From Lumbricus terrestris (Eukaryota; Annelida; Clitellata; Crassiclitellata; Lumbricidae): a DNA stretch of 64,000 nt. Positions 1-10,122 of the stretch are shown here, piece by piece (the first letter of the stretch is position 1; the number at the start of each line of letters is the position of its first letter). The position numbers and the translations under genes were made by a program. The stretch lies in the NCBI GenBank assembly GCA_949752735.1, contig OX457037.1, forward strand, positions 37,008,596-37,072,595, written 5' to 3'. Below the pieces are notes generated by a model. The model saw nothing but the letters and a program-made list of their open reading frames with translations, was not told the DNA's origin and ran no database searches.

Positions 1-163
1 AAGTGGTGTAGCGTTTGTTGTGTTTGAAATATTTTGATGAAATCTGGCTATGATGTGTAAATATGAATTGTCTATAAGCCTGTAAAATTTCATTTTGAAA
101 TTCTTACTTTTGGTCAAGATACTGGCAAAAAACCTAGGGGTCCTTTTTTGGCGCACCCTGTAC
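1..163. mobile_element. Terminal fragment of a mariner-like element
   Basis: The stretch ends in GCGCACCCTGTA, whose reverse complement TACAGGGTGCGCCAAAAA has the form of a Tc1/mariner terminal inverted repeat next to a TA target. Only this end is in the window and no transposase can be read in it. The match is to the general family shape; the outer boundary at the TA is inferred. Confidence 0.45.
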
Positions 164-177
164 AAATGTGTAGATCT

Positions 178-290
178 ACATATGTGTATATATATGTATA
201 TGTATGTATGTATATATACATATATATGTATATATGCATGTATATATAAATATGTATATATGTACATATCTATATATATAATGCACAATA
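178..290. repeat. TA/TG-rich microsatellite
   Basis: Impure run of TATG and TATA units. The open frames across it are only products of the repeat. Confidence 0.85.
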
Positions 291-404
291 CACATGCATC
301 AGAGTCCAATAACCTATGTATCGAGTATGCATGGCGCATGGAGTTAATGCATCGGAAATTTGGCATGTATGTGTGTGTATATATATGTGTACTTTTTGTG
401 TAGT

Positions 405-407
405 GGC

Positions 408-447
<40 letters not shown>

Positions 448-491
448 GTGTGTGTGTGCGTTGGTTTGTGTGTGCGTGTGTGTGGGTGTGT
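405..491. repeat. (TG)n microsatellite
   Basis: Nearly pure TG dinucleotide repeat with a few TGCG interruptions. The stretch from here to about 930 holds no gene that I can recognise. Confidence 0.9.
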
Positions 492-938
492 AGCACATTT
501 ATCTGCACCGCCCTCTGTCGGCTGTAACGGACAGCGGTGCGGCCGAGTATTATGACCTCTCCATTTGCTTCGATGTATTCTTCATCGATGGCGGAGCGGA
601 GTTCCTAGAGAAAGCATTTCGCCGGATCCGCTGCTGTGATGAATTACATGGGGCGAGCGGTGATCTCAAAAGCCAAGGGACTAATACAACAGAAACATGG
701 TCGATCTTATTCTCATGACCACGGAACCAATTCGTGCAGCTTAGGCGCAGCAGACCCACTGGATAGAAACGCCGGGAAATAGGGATAAGCCGAGACAACG
801 GAATTTCTATTTTATTGATTCTCAGCTTTTTATATTTTTTTATATATATATTATAGACTATTTGCCTTGGACGAATGCTGCAGAATAAAATTTCATATAG
901 GCTACCGGTACATGTATAAGATGTGGCAGTTGTATGAC

Positions 939-1077
939 GTAATCCTTCGGACTTAATCCTTCGGACTTAATCCGCCGGACATAATCCGCCGGACATAGTC
1001 CGCCGGACATAATCCGCCGGACATAATCCGCCGGACATAGGCTAATCCCCCGGACAAAAAGCCTTCGGACATAATCC
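939..1077. repeat. 14-bp palindromic tandem repeat
   Basis: About eight or nine copies of a 14-bp unit, ATAATCCGCCGGAC, with outer copies reading TCCTTCGGA instead of TCCGCCGGA. Each unit contains a self-complementary core (TCCG-C-CGGA), so either strand can fold into a row of small hairpins. The edge units are the most diverged. Confidence 0.85.
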
Positions 1078-1253
1078 GATTTTGCGTAGGACGTGATTTC
1101 ATCTCCTTGGACATAATAATCTCCATCTTTTGCCACTTTCCCTTTTTGCGTCTAATTCTTGCGCCTTAATTATTGTCCAGGTTTTCGTTGTAGACCTATA
1201 TGGCATAATGTTGAGTCATATACCATATATGGGTCTAGGTAAGTAGGTGGGTA

Positions 1254-1481
1254 AGTGGCGTAGCCAGGAATTTTTGATGGAGGGGTTTGGGGGTTTTATG
1301 ACCTGGCCGGATGACCTTTCTGACACCAACCCAACAGTATTACAGTAAATAAAAAGAGAATAGTCTAAGTAACAATTAAAGGGCATAAAGAAAAACAATT
1401 GTTGCTACAAGCAATTGCTCTGTTTTCTTATTTAAGTGGATAAATAGGCCTAACCTTTAAAAAACTTTTTCTACGCCACTG
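1254..1481. mobile_element. hAT-like MITE, CAGTGGCGTAGC family, copy 1
   Basis: 228-bp element with terminal inverted repeats (AGTGGCGTAGCC at the left, CTACGCCACTG at the right), flanked by the 8-bp direct repeat GGTGGGTA at 1246-1253 and 1482-1489. It aligns along its length with the copy at 40261-40518. The first C of the left terminus is missing. It has no coding capacity, so it is non-autonomous; 8-bp duplications and CA...TG ends are typical of hAT elements. Confidence 0.85.
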
Positions 1482-1489
1482 GGTGGGTA

Positions 1490-2450
1490 ACCTAATTAGC
1501 ACATAATTTAATGTCTTCCAGCCTCCCTCTGCGGTTGCGCTTAACATAGGCCTAATAAAACCATAGGCCGACATCTCGTATACTGGACGTGCTGCCATCT
1601 AAATTGAACTTATCCGTAATCCCAGATAAGTCCATTCCGACGAAGACTTAGAGTCAACAGCATCCGTTCCCGACCTTTGTCAACCTGGACTTTGCCATCG
1701 GAATTCAAATTGGTTGGTTTCCTGTTGTTGCATCCAGATTTTGGATGAGGAATTCGATTTCACTTGGATTAAATAAAATAAGTCGATTAATTCATATGAT
1801 AGGCCTATTATAGGCTTGTGAAAAATTACGATCAGGGCTGTAATCAAGGGTATACGGCGTATAGGCCTAGGCCTACTTACCTCCGGCGAAAAAACGGGAA
1901 AAGGTCATCAGATTTTTCGGACGGGAAAATGGGGAAATTTTTGCCGGATGACAGCCGTCACAAATTTTTTGCCCGAGAAAGTCGGTTTTTCTCCCAGTCA
2001 GCGTGTACTCACCTCAAAATTTACCAGTATAGGCCTACAGCCCTGTTTACGATAGCGGTCTTTGTGTATAAAAACCATATTGAGCTATCACAATTTCATG
2101 CAGTGTTGCTTTTAAAGATATTTGTAGAACTGCACAACCAAGAAGTATTTTAGTGCCGCTTTGGTTGGCGAAAATTCCTCGTCGTTTCTGAAAATTTTCC
2201 CAGGAAATTTCGCAAGTCGGCGACGAAAAAACTGATGAACTTTTTTAGTCATCGACTTGAAAACTTGTTTTATTTCACCTTCTTGCTTATTTTTCACTGC
2301 ACATAGCTGCGCATGTCCTTCTTCCGTGGTAAACCGGCTTGCAATTACCTTTTTCTAATGATTTCCACTGCACATAACTGCTTTAACAACTGCACATATG
2401 CATTTACAACTGCACATTCTGTGTAGAACTGCACGTTAAATAAAGCATGA
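1490..2450. other. Gene-free, repeat-derived stretch
   Basis: No convincing gene. It contains several AGGCCTA motifs. Around 1880-2230 it has stretches rich in GAAAAAT and GGTCATC that resemble the interior of the MITE at 13282-13575. At 2110-2440 it repeats ACTGCACA motifs related, in opposite orientation, to the MITE at 12894-13085. The open frames here look like repeat shadows. Confidence 0.5.
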
Positions 2451-2454
2451 TCAG

Positions 2455-2545
2455 ACAGGGTCTACCGGTACGCGAATTAGTAGAACATACTGGGATACGA
2501 GTCGAAGGCTTTGACGACCCAATAGCAAAGCGGATTATAAATAGC
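2455..2545 (+). repeat. Arm of a dispersed inverted repeat upstream of the MULE-type gene
   Basis: About 75-80 bp, starting near ACCGGTACGCGAATTAG, is almost identical to the reverse complement of 9430-9520. The two arms flank the SWIM/MULE-type gene in inverted orientation. Both arms stay open in the same reading frame (core peptide HTGIRVEGFDDPIAKR), so this may be a shared coding remnant rather than a terminal repeat. Confidence 0.6.
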
Positions 2546-2641
2546 CGTGGCCTGATTTTTACTTCCGACGCAGCCCCTTGGGGACTTTACATCTACCAGA
2601 CATTCTATGTTATTATATGTAAGATGTCTATGCTACACAAA

Positions 2642-5600
2642 ATGGCTACGGAAAGCAACAATTTAAATTGGCTCCCTGGTACCTTTCGCAACTGCGTGGT
2701 CCAGTATGAGGCGAAGGACGCTGGTGGTTTCAAAGCTACTGTTCGGACAAGCGCAGCGACAAAGGATGATATGAAACAGTGGCGGTGCCAGTTCGAGTCG
2801 CTTACCAAGACGAAATGGCAAGCACGTGCAACATACCCCAACGTGCAGCGACTAGCGTATCGCACCGATTTTGTCTGCCAACACAGCTCCTTTAACAAAC
2901 GCCAAACAAAGCGCGCTTCCAAGAATTGCGGCTGTCAGGCGAAGATGTGTCAGAAGGTCAATCTCACAACAAAGCGGACGAAGCGGGACAACCCACATGT
3001 CAAGGTTTGTCTTCAACTGCCTCCCCAAATCAGTTCTCTGTAATCTTTATTACACATTTGAGGTTCTAATTATCTCTTTCGACTTAACCCATTAATTATA
3101 TTGCAAAACCGTATATGTGGTGCCCATTGGGGCTGCAGCTCTGGTCCTCTTTACATAAATCATATGTTACTGTCTCTACTGAACATCAATAGGTTCCAAA
3201 TAAGTATGTTTATGCATCGCTACCACCAGAGTCTATTTCCTTACTCTTTCAATAATTATTTTAATACTGGTTCTACACTTCATGATCATGCTAGTTGGCA
3301 TCTTACTGCAGTGAATATGCATGCCTAAAAGTTAAACAATTCTCAATTGGACCCCCTAGTTCTAAAATGGTTCTTGAGTACATTTTTTGCGATTTTCACT
3401 TTAAGCCACTTTACCACTAAAGCGCTCTTTCCGATGGTGAATTCAGCTAAGCCGCTAAAGGACTCTATCATGGCGTATTTGTGATATATTGGTTATAGAA
3501 TTGACAATAATCAACGCATATGAAATTTCATTTGTGAATCATGTCTGTTTAATTCATTCTTAATCTTCACCACTTTCATTGCAAGCTAGTGCAAGAGTGG
3601 TTCAAGTTGCGTGACAGAGCTGCACTTGCGTGGCAGAGCTGTTCTTGTGTGACAGAGATGTACTTGTGTGACAGGGATGTACTGTGTGGCAGATTTGTAC
3701 TTGTGTGGCAGAACTGTACTTTTGTGGCAGAGATGTACTGTGTGGTACAGCTGTACTTGTGTGGCAGAGCCAAGGCTGTAGCTAGGGGGGTCTTTTGGGT
3801 GTTTGAACACCCCCCGAAATGGAAAATGTGGAAAATAATATTTAGGAACATATATTACGTAAAAACCATTAAATAAAACCATGAAAACACCCCCGAAATG
3901 GGAAAAATGTAGTTTTGGGAAGGGAAATTGGTGAAACACCCCCATAATATAACCCTCCATAATATAACTCCTGTTGTGGTTGCCCAGGTTCTTTTTGTTT
4001 ATAGTCGGTTAGATTTATGTTATTAAAGAAACAACTTAAAACGATTTATTATTATAGTATCATGTCTAAAATTTATATAATGCCTCTCGCACCATAGACT
4101 ATTCAGAGGTGCTTTCAGCATAGAATCCCGCAGAAAAATAAACATCTTTAGTGAGCGAGAGGATGAAGGGAAGGGCCAGACATGAGTTTAACCTGTGACT
4201 GATGGAGAATGACATTGCATGTGGAGGGACCTATATCACAGCATTCCATTAATCAGAAGGTTATCTGGTTTTGTTGCAGGATGGCTTGCCAGGAGTAATC
4301 GAGATTGTAAATCTGCACAATCACTCGTTGAACACTGCAGCAGCCCTGCTCCATCTTCCTCCAACTGCCGAGTGTCGCCAGCTGTTTGAGGCATATTTTG
4401 CCAATGGCATGGGAGTATCAGAAGCCACAACGTACCACACAAGTGTACTTGAACTGAGGAGCGACGTGAGTGAGATGCTGCTGGCTGATGGGTCAATCAA
4501 CCCAAAACACAGCTCTGTTCGCTGGTGGTACGATGAATGGAGACGAATCAACCTCGGACCTCGGACTGGCGCTGCTGTACTTCAGGTTAATAGAAGTCTT
4601 TGCACATTCTTATGAGCAAGTTCGTAGCTTTTAAAACTCCAGATACGCTGTATATTATGTTGCAATGATTGTAATTGTAGAACAGTAACTTCTAATGGAG
4701 ATAGCATTAACCTCTTAGCATAGAAATCCATGCCTGCAGTCAATCTATGAGAAATTGCATTGAGGTGATCCAGGTCATGGTGAAATGAGGAGTTTCTCAC
4801 AATATTGTGGCTTATAGAGTGCACAGTTGTATAAAGTATGAACCCAAATTTGAGGTTCGTGTTTAACGTTAACCCAGATGCACTTGTATGTTTTTAACGT
4901 GATCCTGATGCACTTGTAGTGATTATATTTGAAAATACCATTTACTTAATAATGGCACTAGTTGGAGTTCTGAACTTTTGTGCAGCTCGATATGGTGTTT
5001 TTAATACCAGTAACAATAGCATTACAGTGATCTAATTGACTAGCAACCAATGAGCTCGCTTGAGATATCTTATCAGACATGGAAACAATGTTGAATTATG
5101 TCACGGATGAGAATATTTGATGCTTAGTAGCTGCACTCAAAGAGTAATGTGAAGAACTTAGTTAAGTACTATTAAATTACTAATACTGCTTCAGTTACCA
5201 TTGAGAGACATTGTAGAATTGAAAACAAGTTCTAAAGGTGTTGCTGTCTTTTTTACCGCAAACTTCTCATGCATTCGTTTCAGCAATTGGTTCGTATCAC
5301 GAATGTCGATGATGTCATCAATAAGTATGCACAGGAAATTGATGGCAGCCTTTGGGCAAAGTACCCGCTGTGGAAACAGTACATGGTGTCATACTGGGAA
5401 CGTCGGCATTTGTGGTGCATGGCTTGGAGGGACAGTACAATGTTGGGCCACAACACTAATAACTATTGTGAGTCCACAATACGACTCTACAAAGACATAG
5501 TACTTGGTAGGTGTAAGGCATACAACATTGTCACCCTTGTTGACTTCACTTGCACCATTATGGAAGACTATTATCGCAGCAGACTGCGTCGGTTTTCTCA

Positions 5601-6447
5601 GGCCCGTGTACACAAGCCTCGACTAATTCTGGAGAGTCTGGTGCGGAAGGCAGCTTACATCCGTCCTGATGACATTGTTCATGTCGATGACTTGTATTTG
5701 GTCCCCAGCGAAAAGAATGCCAGTGTACCAACTGAAGATCACAAATTCTACACTGTCAACTGCAACCTGGGCACATGTACCTGTGATGCTGCTAAGTCTG
5801 GTCAGTTCTGCAAGCACCAAGCCGCTGTTTGGAAATATAATGGAGCTTGGACGCCGTCAATGCCACCAGTTTCTTCTGAGGATCGCCACCAGATGGCTGT
5901 ACTCGCACTCGGTGAGGATGCAGAAGACGTTTCATTCTATGCAGACTTCCAGCAGTCTATGGAATCTCAAGCTCCATCCATTGAAAGAAGCAATGAGAAC
6001 GCTAGTTGTTCGTCAGCGACTCACATGTCAGTGGAATCACCGCCAGAGGTCACACAGGATGTCAGCCCAAATGGCAACAGCAGCAACTTCAGAGAAGTTG
6101 TTGAAAAGATGTGTCAGTTTAATGAACGCTTCCAGTCCGCACCTGCTGCAACTGCAAAGATTTTGAAGCGTCTGAACCACGTCACAACAGCAACTCAGTG
6201 GAATACTTTCTTGCAAACGCAAGGTGCTGGTGTGAGTTGCGTCTACCGCAGTGGATCTACCATACATGTTCAGCCAACGGCACTTAGCCGTCGTCGACCT
6301 GGTATCACACGAGGCAGCAAACGTATTGCTTCTGGGAGGCCTCCGTTGAATTCACGTGAACGTTTGCGTCTCAAGCGTCGTCATAGCCTCAGTCGCAACA
6401 TTGCATTGAATCAGCCAAATGCAACCCAGCATGGGAAGGCTAACTGA
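2642..6447 (+). CDS. SWIM zinc-finger protein of MULE transposase type, catalytic core not seen
   Basis: Three exons joined in phase 0: 2642-3004 (donor AAG|GTTTGT), 4280-4585 (acceptor TTGTTGCAG, donor CAG|GTTAAT) and 5284-6447 (acceptor TTTCAG), giving about 610 residues. The start is the ATG at 2642 in a good context (AAAATGG); an upstream in-frame ATG at 2447 lies in a repeat. Exon 1 and the start of exon 2 form a WRKY/FLYWCH-like zinc site (FVCQH, NCGCQ, then HNHS). Exon 3 carries a MULE C-terminal region (YWERRHLWCMAWRD, NTNNYCES) and a SWIM finger (CTCDAAKSGQFCKH, CxC...CxH), then a basic tail. Relatives carry the DDE catalytic domain between the parts encoded by exons 2 and 3; the 698-bp intron there shows no such coding. 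The gene is either a broken element or a protein that kept only its DNA-binding and SWIM parts. Confidence 0.75.
3608..3772. repeat. 19-bp tandem repeat
   Basis: About eight imperfect copies of a 19-bp unit (GTGTGGCAGAGCTGTACTT), with some units shortened by about three bases. It lies in the first intron of the MULE-type gene. The open frames on both strands come from the repeat. Confidence 0.85.
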
Positions 6448-6610
6448 AAATGTTGGCCTTGAAACAAATTCTTTTCCAAACAGGTGTAAAGGCACACTGA
6501 CTAAGACTATGGGTTACATGGCGAGAATTGCCATGATTTTGTGGGTTCAATCCCTAGCCTTTTTTAAAAGCCGATAGTAAAGTCTTCATTGCGCAGCCCA
6601 GTTTCGCATA

Positions 6611-6616
6611 AATAAA
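6611..6616 (+). terminator. Candidate polyadenylation signal of the MULE-type gene
   Basis: AATAAA lies about 165 bp after the stop codon at 6447. Position and motif fit, but cleavage cannot be shown from sequence. Confidence 0.45.
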
Positions 6617-6619
6617 CAT

Positions 6620-9420
6620 CTGAACTCCTCAGTTATTTTAACATTTCAATATTTTTTAGACTAAGGAACACTTGACATTTATTTAAGTATTTGCCAAAGT
6701 TGGACGATGAATTCAGTTTTCTCAGTTTACATTTAAACTTTGTGTTCACTCGGATCAGAAGTTTCTAATTCTACTTCAATGCCAGTTTGCCTTGGTCTGC
6801 TGTTTATTTGACAAATTAATTTCAAGCATAGCTGTTTATAAAAGTCCTCTTACCGCTGTTTCAAACGTGGCTTTGTGGATTGATAATCTGATTCAGTTAT
6901 ATTGGAGCCTTGAAACTTTTTGGTACTGGGTGTTACCTGTGAATAGATAGAGAGCACTGAACTGTACTGTCAGTGATTAGGGGATTTTCTAGCAAAAGCA
7001 TGGAACGATTGTGTTGTATTAACCCTATCGATTGCGCACTGTGTGCAGCTGTTGTTGCTGAAGTGTTGTTTGTGTTTTATCATTGATTCAAACATGTTGA
7101 GGTCAGTAGTTCGCATTGATGTTTTTGAAATTGAGGTGCAGCTTTGATTCATAATTGCAACATCCTAGACTTCAAACATGTACATGTATTACAGGGGATT
7201 GAATGTGGATTATAAAGTGGTGTTGACAGTTGTCGATGGCCTTACACATGGATTTATACTTGGATTGTTAAGGAATGAAGTTCAGACGTGTTGTGTTGTC
7301 CCATCTTTAAAAAATTGATCTGTTAAATAGTTGTCAATGTCCTTTCAGTGGTGCCAGACACTGCCAGCAACAGAGATGGGACAAAGGCATATGTCACTCA
7401 TATTTTTAATCTGATAGGTAAAACTTATAACAGAAATGGCTTCTGTTTTTCATGTTGACCGAGGACACAATTGAACGAATCAGTGGCGTTGTTGACCACT
7501 CTCCGCTCATATTTGAGCACTAGCATGCTCAGAATTGCTCTCTAAAGTGCTGGGGTGAAGGTCTGAAGAACCAGGATATCCTGTGATATTCCAATTGCCA
7601 CAAACAATTGCTAAGTCGGCCTATGTGCAACACAGAAGCCACATCGCTGCATTGGTTGCAACAGTGCCATGCCCATGGGGTACAACGTGCCAAGGAGTTT
7701 GCCCATGTGTTTCCTTTCTCGTGGCTGTGATCATTGCTTCCTTCATATCCAGAGGAACCATTTTATCAGAGAAAGTTAGACCAATTAGCGTTTTACCTAG
7801 ATACTACAAATGACTACAGTAGGACTTGATTGCTAAATAGGCAATAGTTTGGTTGCTTGTCTGTACGCATCATCAAACTCATGCTGAAGATTCAAGTTGT
7901 TGCGAGGATCAGGTGTGGCACATGTAGACGTGGGAGTGACTTTGGTCAGCTAATCTGACCCCACTTGACCCTAAAGTGACTTGAGGTCGACTTGAAGTCG
8001 ACTTCTCGGTGTCAAAACGACTTCACCGGACTTGGCAGAAAAGCAACCGACTTCCGACTTGAAGTCGACTTCTGACATGCTAATAGCCATTAGCCTAGGT
8101 CTATGTATGGCTACTAATGCAAGAAGCCAAGTCAATTTTCATGCAACCATTAAGTTCATTTAGGCCTACCAATGAGTAATGAGACCTCAACGCTTATTTG
8201 ATGCATTATAATTTGTTAATGTTATTCAGTGGCGGCGCTAGGGGGTCTAAGCCCCCTGCCAGAGGCTAAGCCCCCTAAAAAAGGCAATGTTTTCGACGAT
8301 TTTCGACCCTGAAGACTAAAGAGAAGGTCGTCCGAAATTCACGTTTGGTGAGATTTATTCAGAGCAAAATAAATAGCTTTTTAACCATCTATGTGACCTT
8401 GCCATTCATCTAGCTTTAGGATGGGCTCCAGAGGCATGGATATGCATCTCGATAAACTCATTTTGCAATGGATCCAAACCAGTGTCTAAGAAGCTAGAAA
8501 AATTGGGCTATTAACTTTTTCCAGCAGGTTCTTTTTCAGCGGTTCTAATACGGACCCAGGGTCTTCTGAACCACTAGTTAAAACCCTTGTTTTGTTATGT
8601 TGCTAATTAAATCAATAAATTTCATTGATCCTGTAGGCTGTAGTATAGACAGAACCCTCTTCAAGAATTTATTCCCCCAACTCATCTGATCATCAACTGT
8701 TTATTCTCAACCTAAATGGCACCCACATTAACATCTAGCCTATTATGCCCAATCACACCGTCAGATAATTAATAACATTTGAAACCAGCTCCGTGCGTAT
8801 CCAATTCCATTTTATTTATTTTCCTCAACTAGAACCACAATCGCGATACAATTATGGCAGTGAACAATAGGCCTACTTTAAAATAATTTGGTTAAGAAGG
8901 GGAGACCCAGAAGGGATGGATAATCCCGCTTATCCCACCCATTAGTCCATTACTCATGTAAAATACAAAAAGGCCCACAAAATGACAGCATATTCAATTG
9001 CCGGAATATAAAGATCGTTAGGGGAGAGAGAAAAACATTATTAATAAACAATAGAGTACAACAAGAAAAACAACTCTTAACTAAGGACTTTACTAAGAGC
9101 TTGACGAAACCACTGAGCAGAGACCCGATGCTGCTCTTCAACACCGCGCCCGGCGCTAATACTTTTTCGAATATCTTCAAATAGGCCTAATCTAAATTCC
9201 TAGAAGTAAATAGCGGCCTTTTCTAACCCTTCCTAGAGTTGATTCTTTTGCCAGAATAAGTTATATTAAAATGGCGAATGTTGTATAACTGCATAAATGT
9301 TTTGTATTATTTATTTTCTCTGTAAACGACTGCGTTTGCTTGTGATCTATTAAAGAATACTATTACTTACTTACTTTTATACTTTTTAATTGGTTATATA
9401 TTTACTTACTTACCTACAAA
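6620..9420. other. Gene-free stretch with repeat remnants
   Basis: No gene recognised. At 7985-8075 the palindrome CTTGAAGTCGACTTC occurs twice. At 8229-8280 CAGTGGCGGCGCTAGGGGG followed by CTAAGCCCCCT looks like one end of a MITE related to that at 9557-9708; no partner end was found. The minus-strand open frame at 8950-9180 matches no family I know. Confidence 0.5.
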
Positions 9421-9429
9421 AGTTACAAA

Positions 9430-9520
9430 TGAGGTCACGCTATTAATAACTCGTTTTGCTATTGGGTCGTCAAAGCCTTCGACTCGTATCCCAGTATGTT
9501 CTACTAATTCGCTACCGGTA
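9430..9520 (-). repeat. Second arm of the inverted repeat flanking the MULE-type gene
   Basis: Reverse complement of 2455-2545 with only a few differences over about 75 bp. On the minus strand the frame stays open and then meets a GTAAGT at 9415-9420, which would suit an exon end. Whether it is a terminal repeat of a large element or a duplicated exon is unresolved. Confidence 0.55.
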
Positions 9521-9556
9521 CAGAGAACTTAGGATGAGAGATTCAATAGATTCACT

Positions 9557-9708
9557 CATGGGCGGAGTTTGGTTTTCGTTCTTGGAGGGGCTAAAGCCTT
9601 CTTGGGGGGCTAAGCCCGGGAAAAGATACCATTTACATGGTTAAAAAAATGAATTTGGGTCTTCTTGGGGGGCTTAGCCCCCCTAGCTCCTGATAAACTC
9701 CGCCCATG
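9557..9708. mobile_element. hAT-like MITE, CATGGGCGGAG family
   Basis: 152-bp element with inverted ends CATGGGCGGAGTTT and AAACTCCGCCCATG, flanked by a perfect 8-bp duplication GATTCACT (9549-9556, 9709-9716). The interior repeats GGGGCTAAGCCC palindromes. Non-coding, non-autonomous. Confidence 0.88.
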
Positions 9709-9760
9709 GATTCACTGCCGACTTAACATCAACGATCGAACAAGAATGATAGCCTAATCT

Positions 9761-9830
9761 TCAATTGTTTGCGAAAAAGAAGCAAAGAGAAGCGCCGATG
9801 TTGCTATAGGCAGTCACTGTTTCAGGAAAA
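9761..9830 (+). repeat. Copy 1 of a 70-80 bp direct repeat
   Basis: CAATTGTTTGCGAAAAAGA to CACTGTTTCAGG is repeated in the same direction at 12436-12516 with substitutions and small gaps. The pair brackets the 2-kb element at 10123-12111. The meaning is unclear. Confidence 0.6.
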
Positions 9831-9837
9831 TATAATT

Positions 9838-10086
9838 TTATCGCCACAGCAACATTTCAACACACTTCATAGAAGTCCACGTCTGTGTGGTATATGCGAA
9901 TAATGCGACTATAGATGATGGACCTAAACGGCGATGGATCCATATCTCGGCCATTATTATAGCGCCTAACGAGATAATAAACCAAGCGGTCGACAGCTGC
10001 AGCAGCTGGGCCTCGATCTCCGTTCCATCCCACTTCCAGGCGTTAATTACGAAAGCAGAAAATACGACGACTAGGGTTAATTGCAT
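9838..10086 (-). CDS. Hypothetical small membrane protein or exon
   Basis: An open frame of 82 residues from the ATG at 10086. It has a hydrophobic N-terminus (LTLVVVFSAFVI), an acidic middle and a second hydrophobic segment (WFIISLGAIIMAEIW), and it is rich in tryptophan. I do not recognise it. The frame starts only about 35 bp from the 2-kb transposon. It could be an exon of a gene disrupted by that insertion, or chance. Confidence 0.22.
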   Translation of the reverse strand: MQLTLVVVFSAFVINAWKWDGTEIEAQLLQLSTAWFIISLGAIIMAEIWIHRRLGPSSIVALFAYTTQTWTSMKCVEMLLWR

Positions 10087-10122
10087 TGTATCCAACTGCT
10101 TTGTCTACAGATTGCATCATGG

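Noticed and set aside
550..798. 82-residue minus frame in a relatively GC-rich segment
   Set aside because: No family pattern, no splice context and no repeat partner in the window; I could not support it as a gene.
3772..3965. Possible MITE starting CAAGGCTGTAGCTAGGGGGG
   Set aside because: The left end looks like a hAT terminus but no matching right end or duplication was found.
8950..9180. 76-residue minus frame with hydrophobic segments
   Set aside because: No recognisable domain or gene context.
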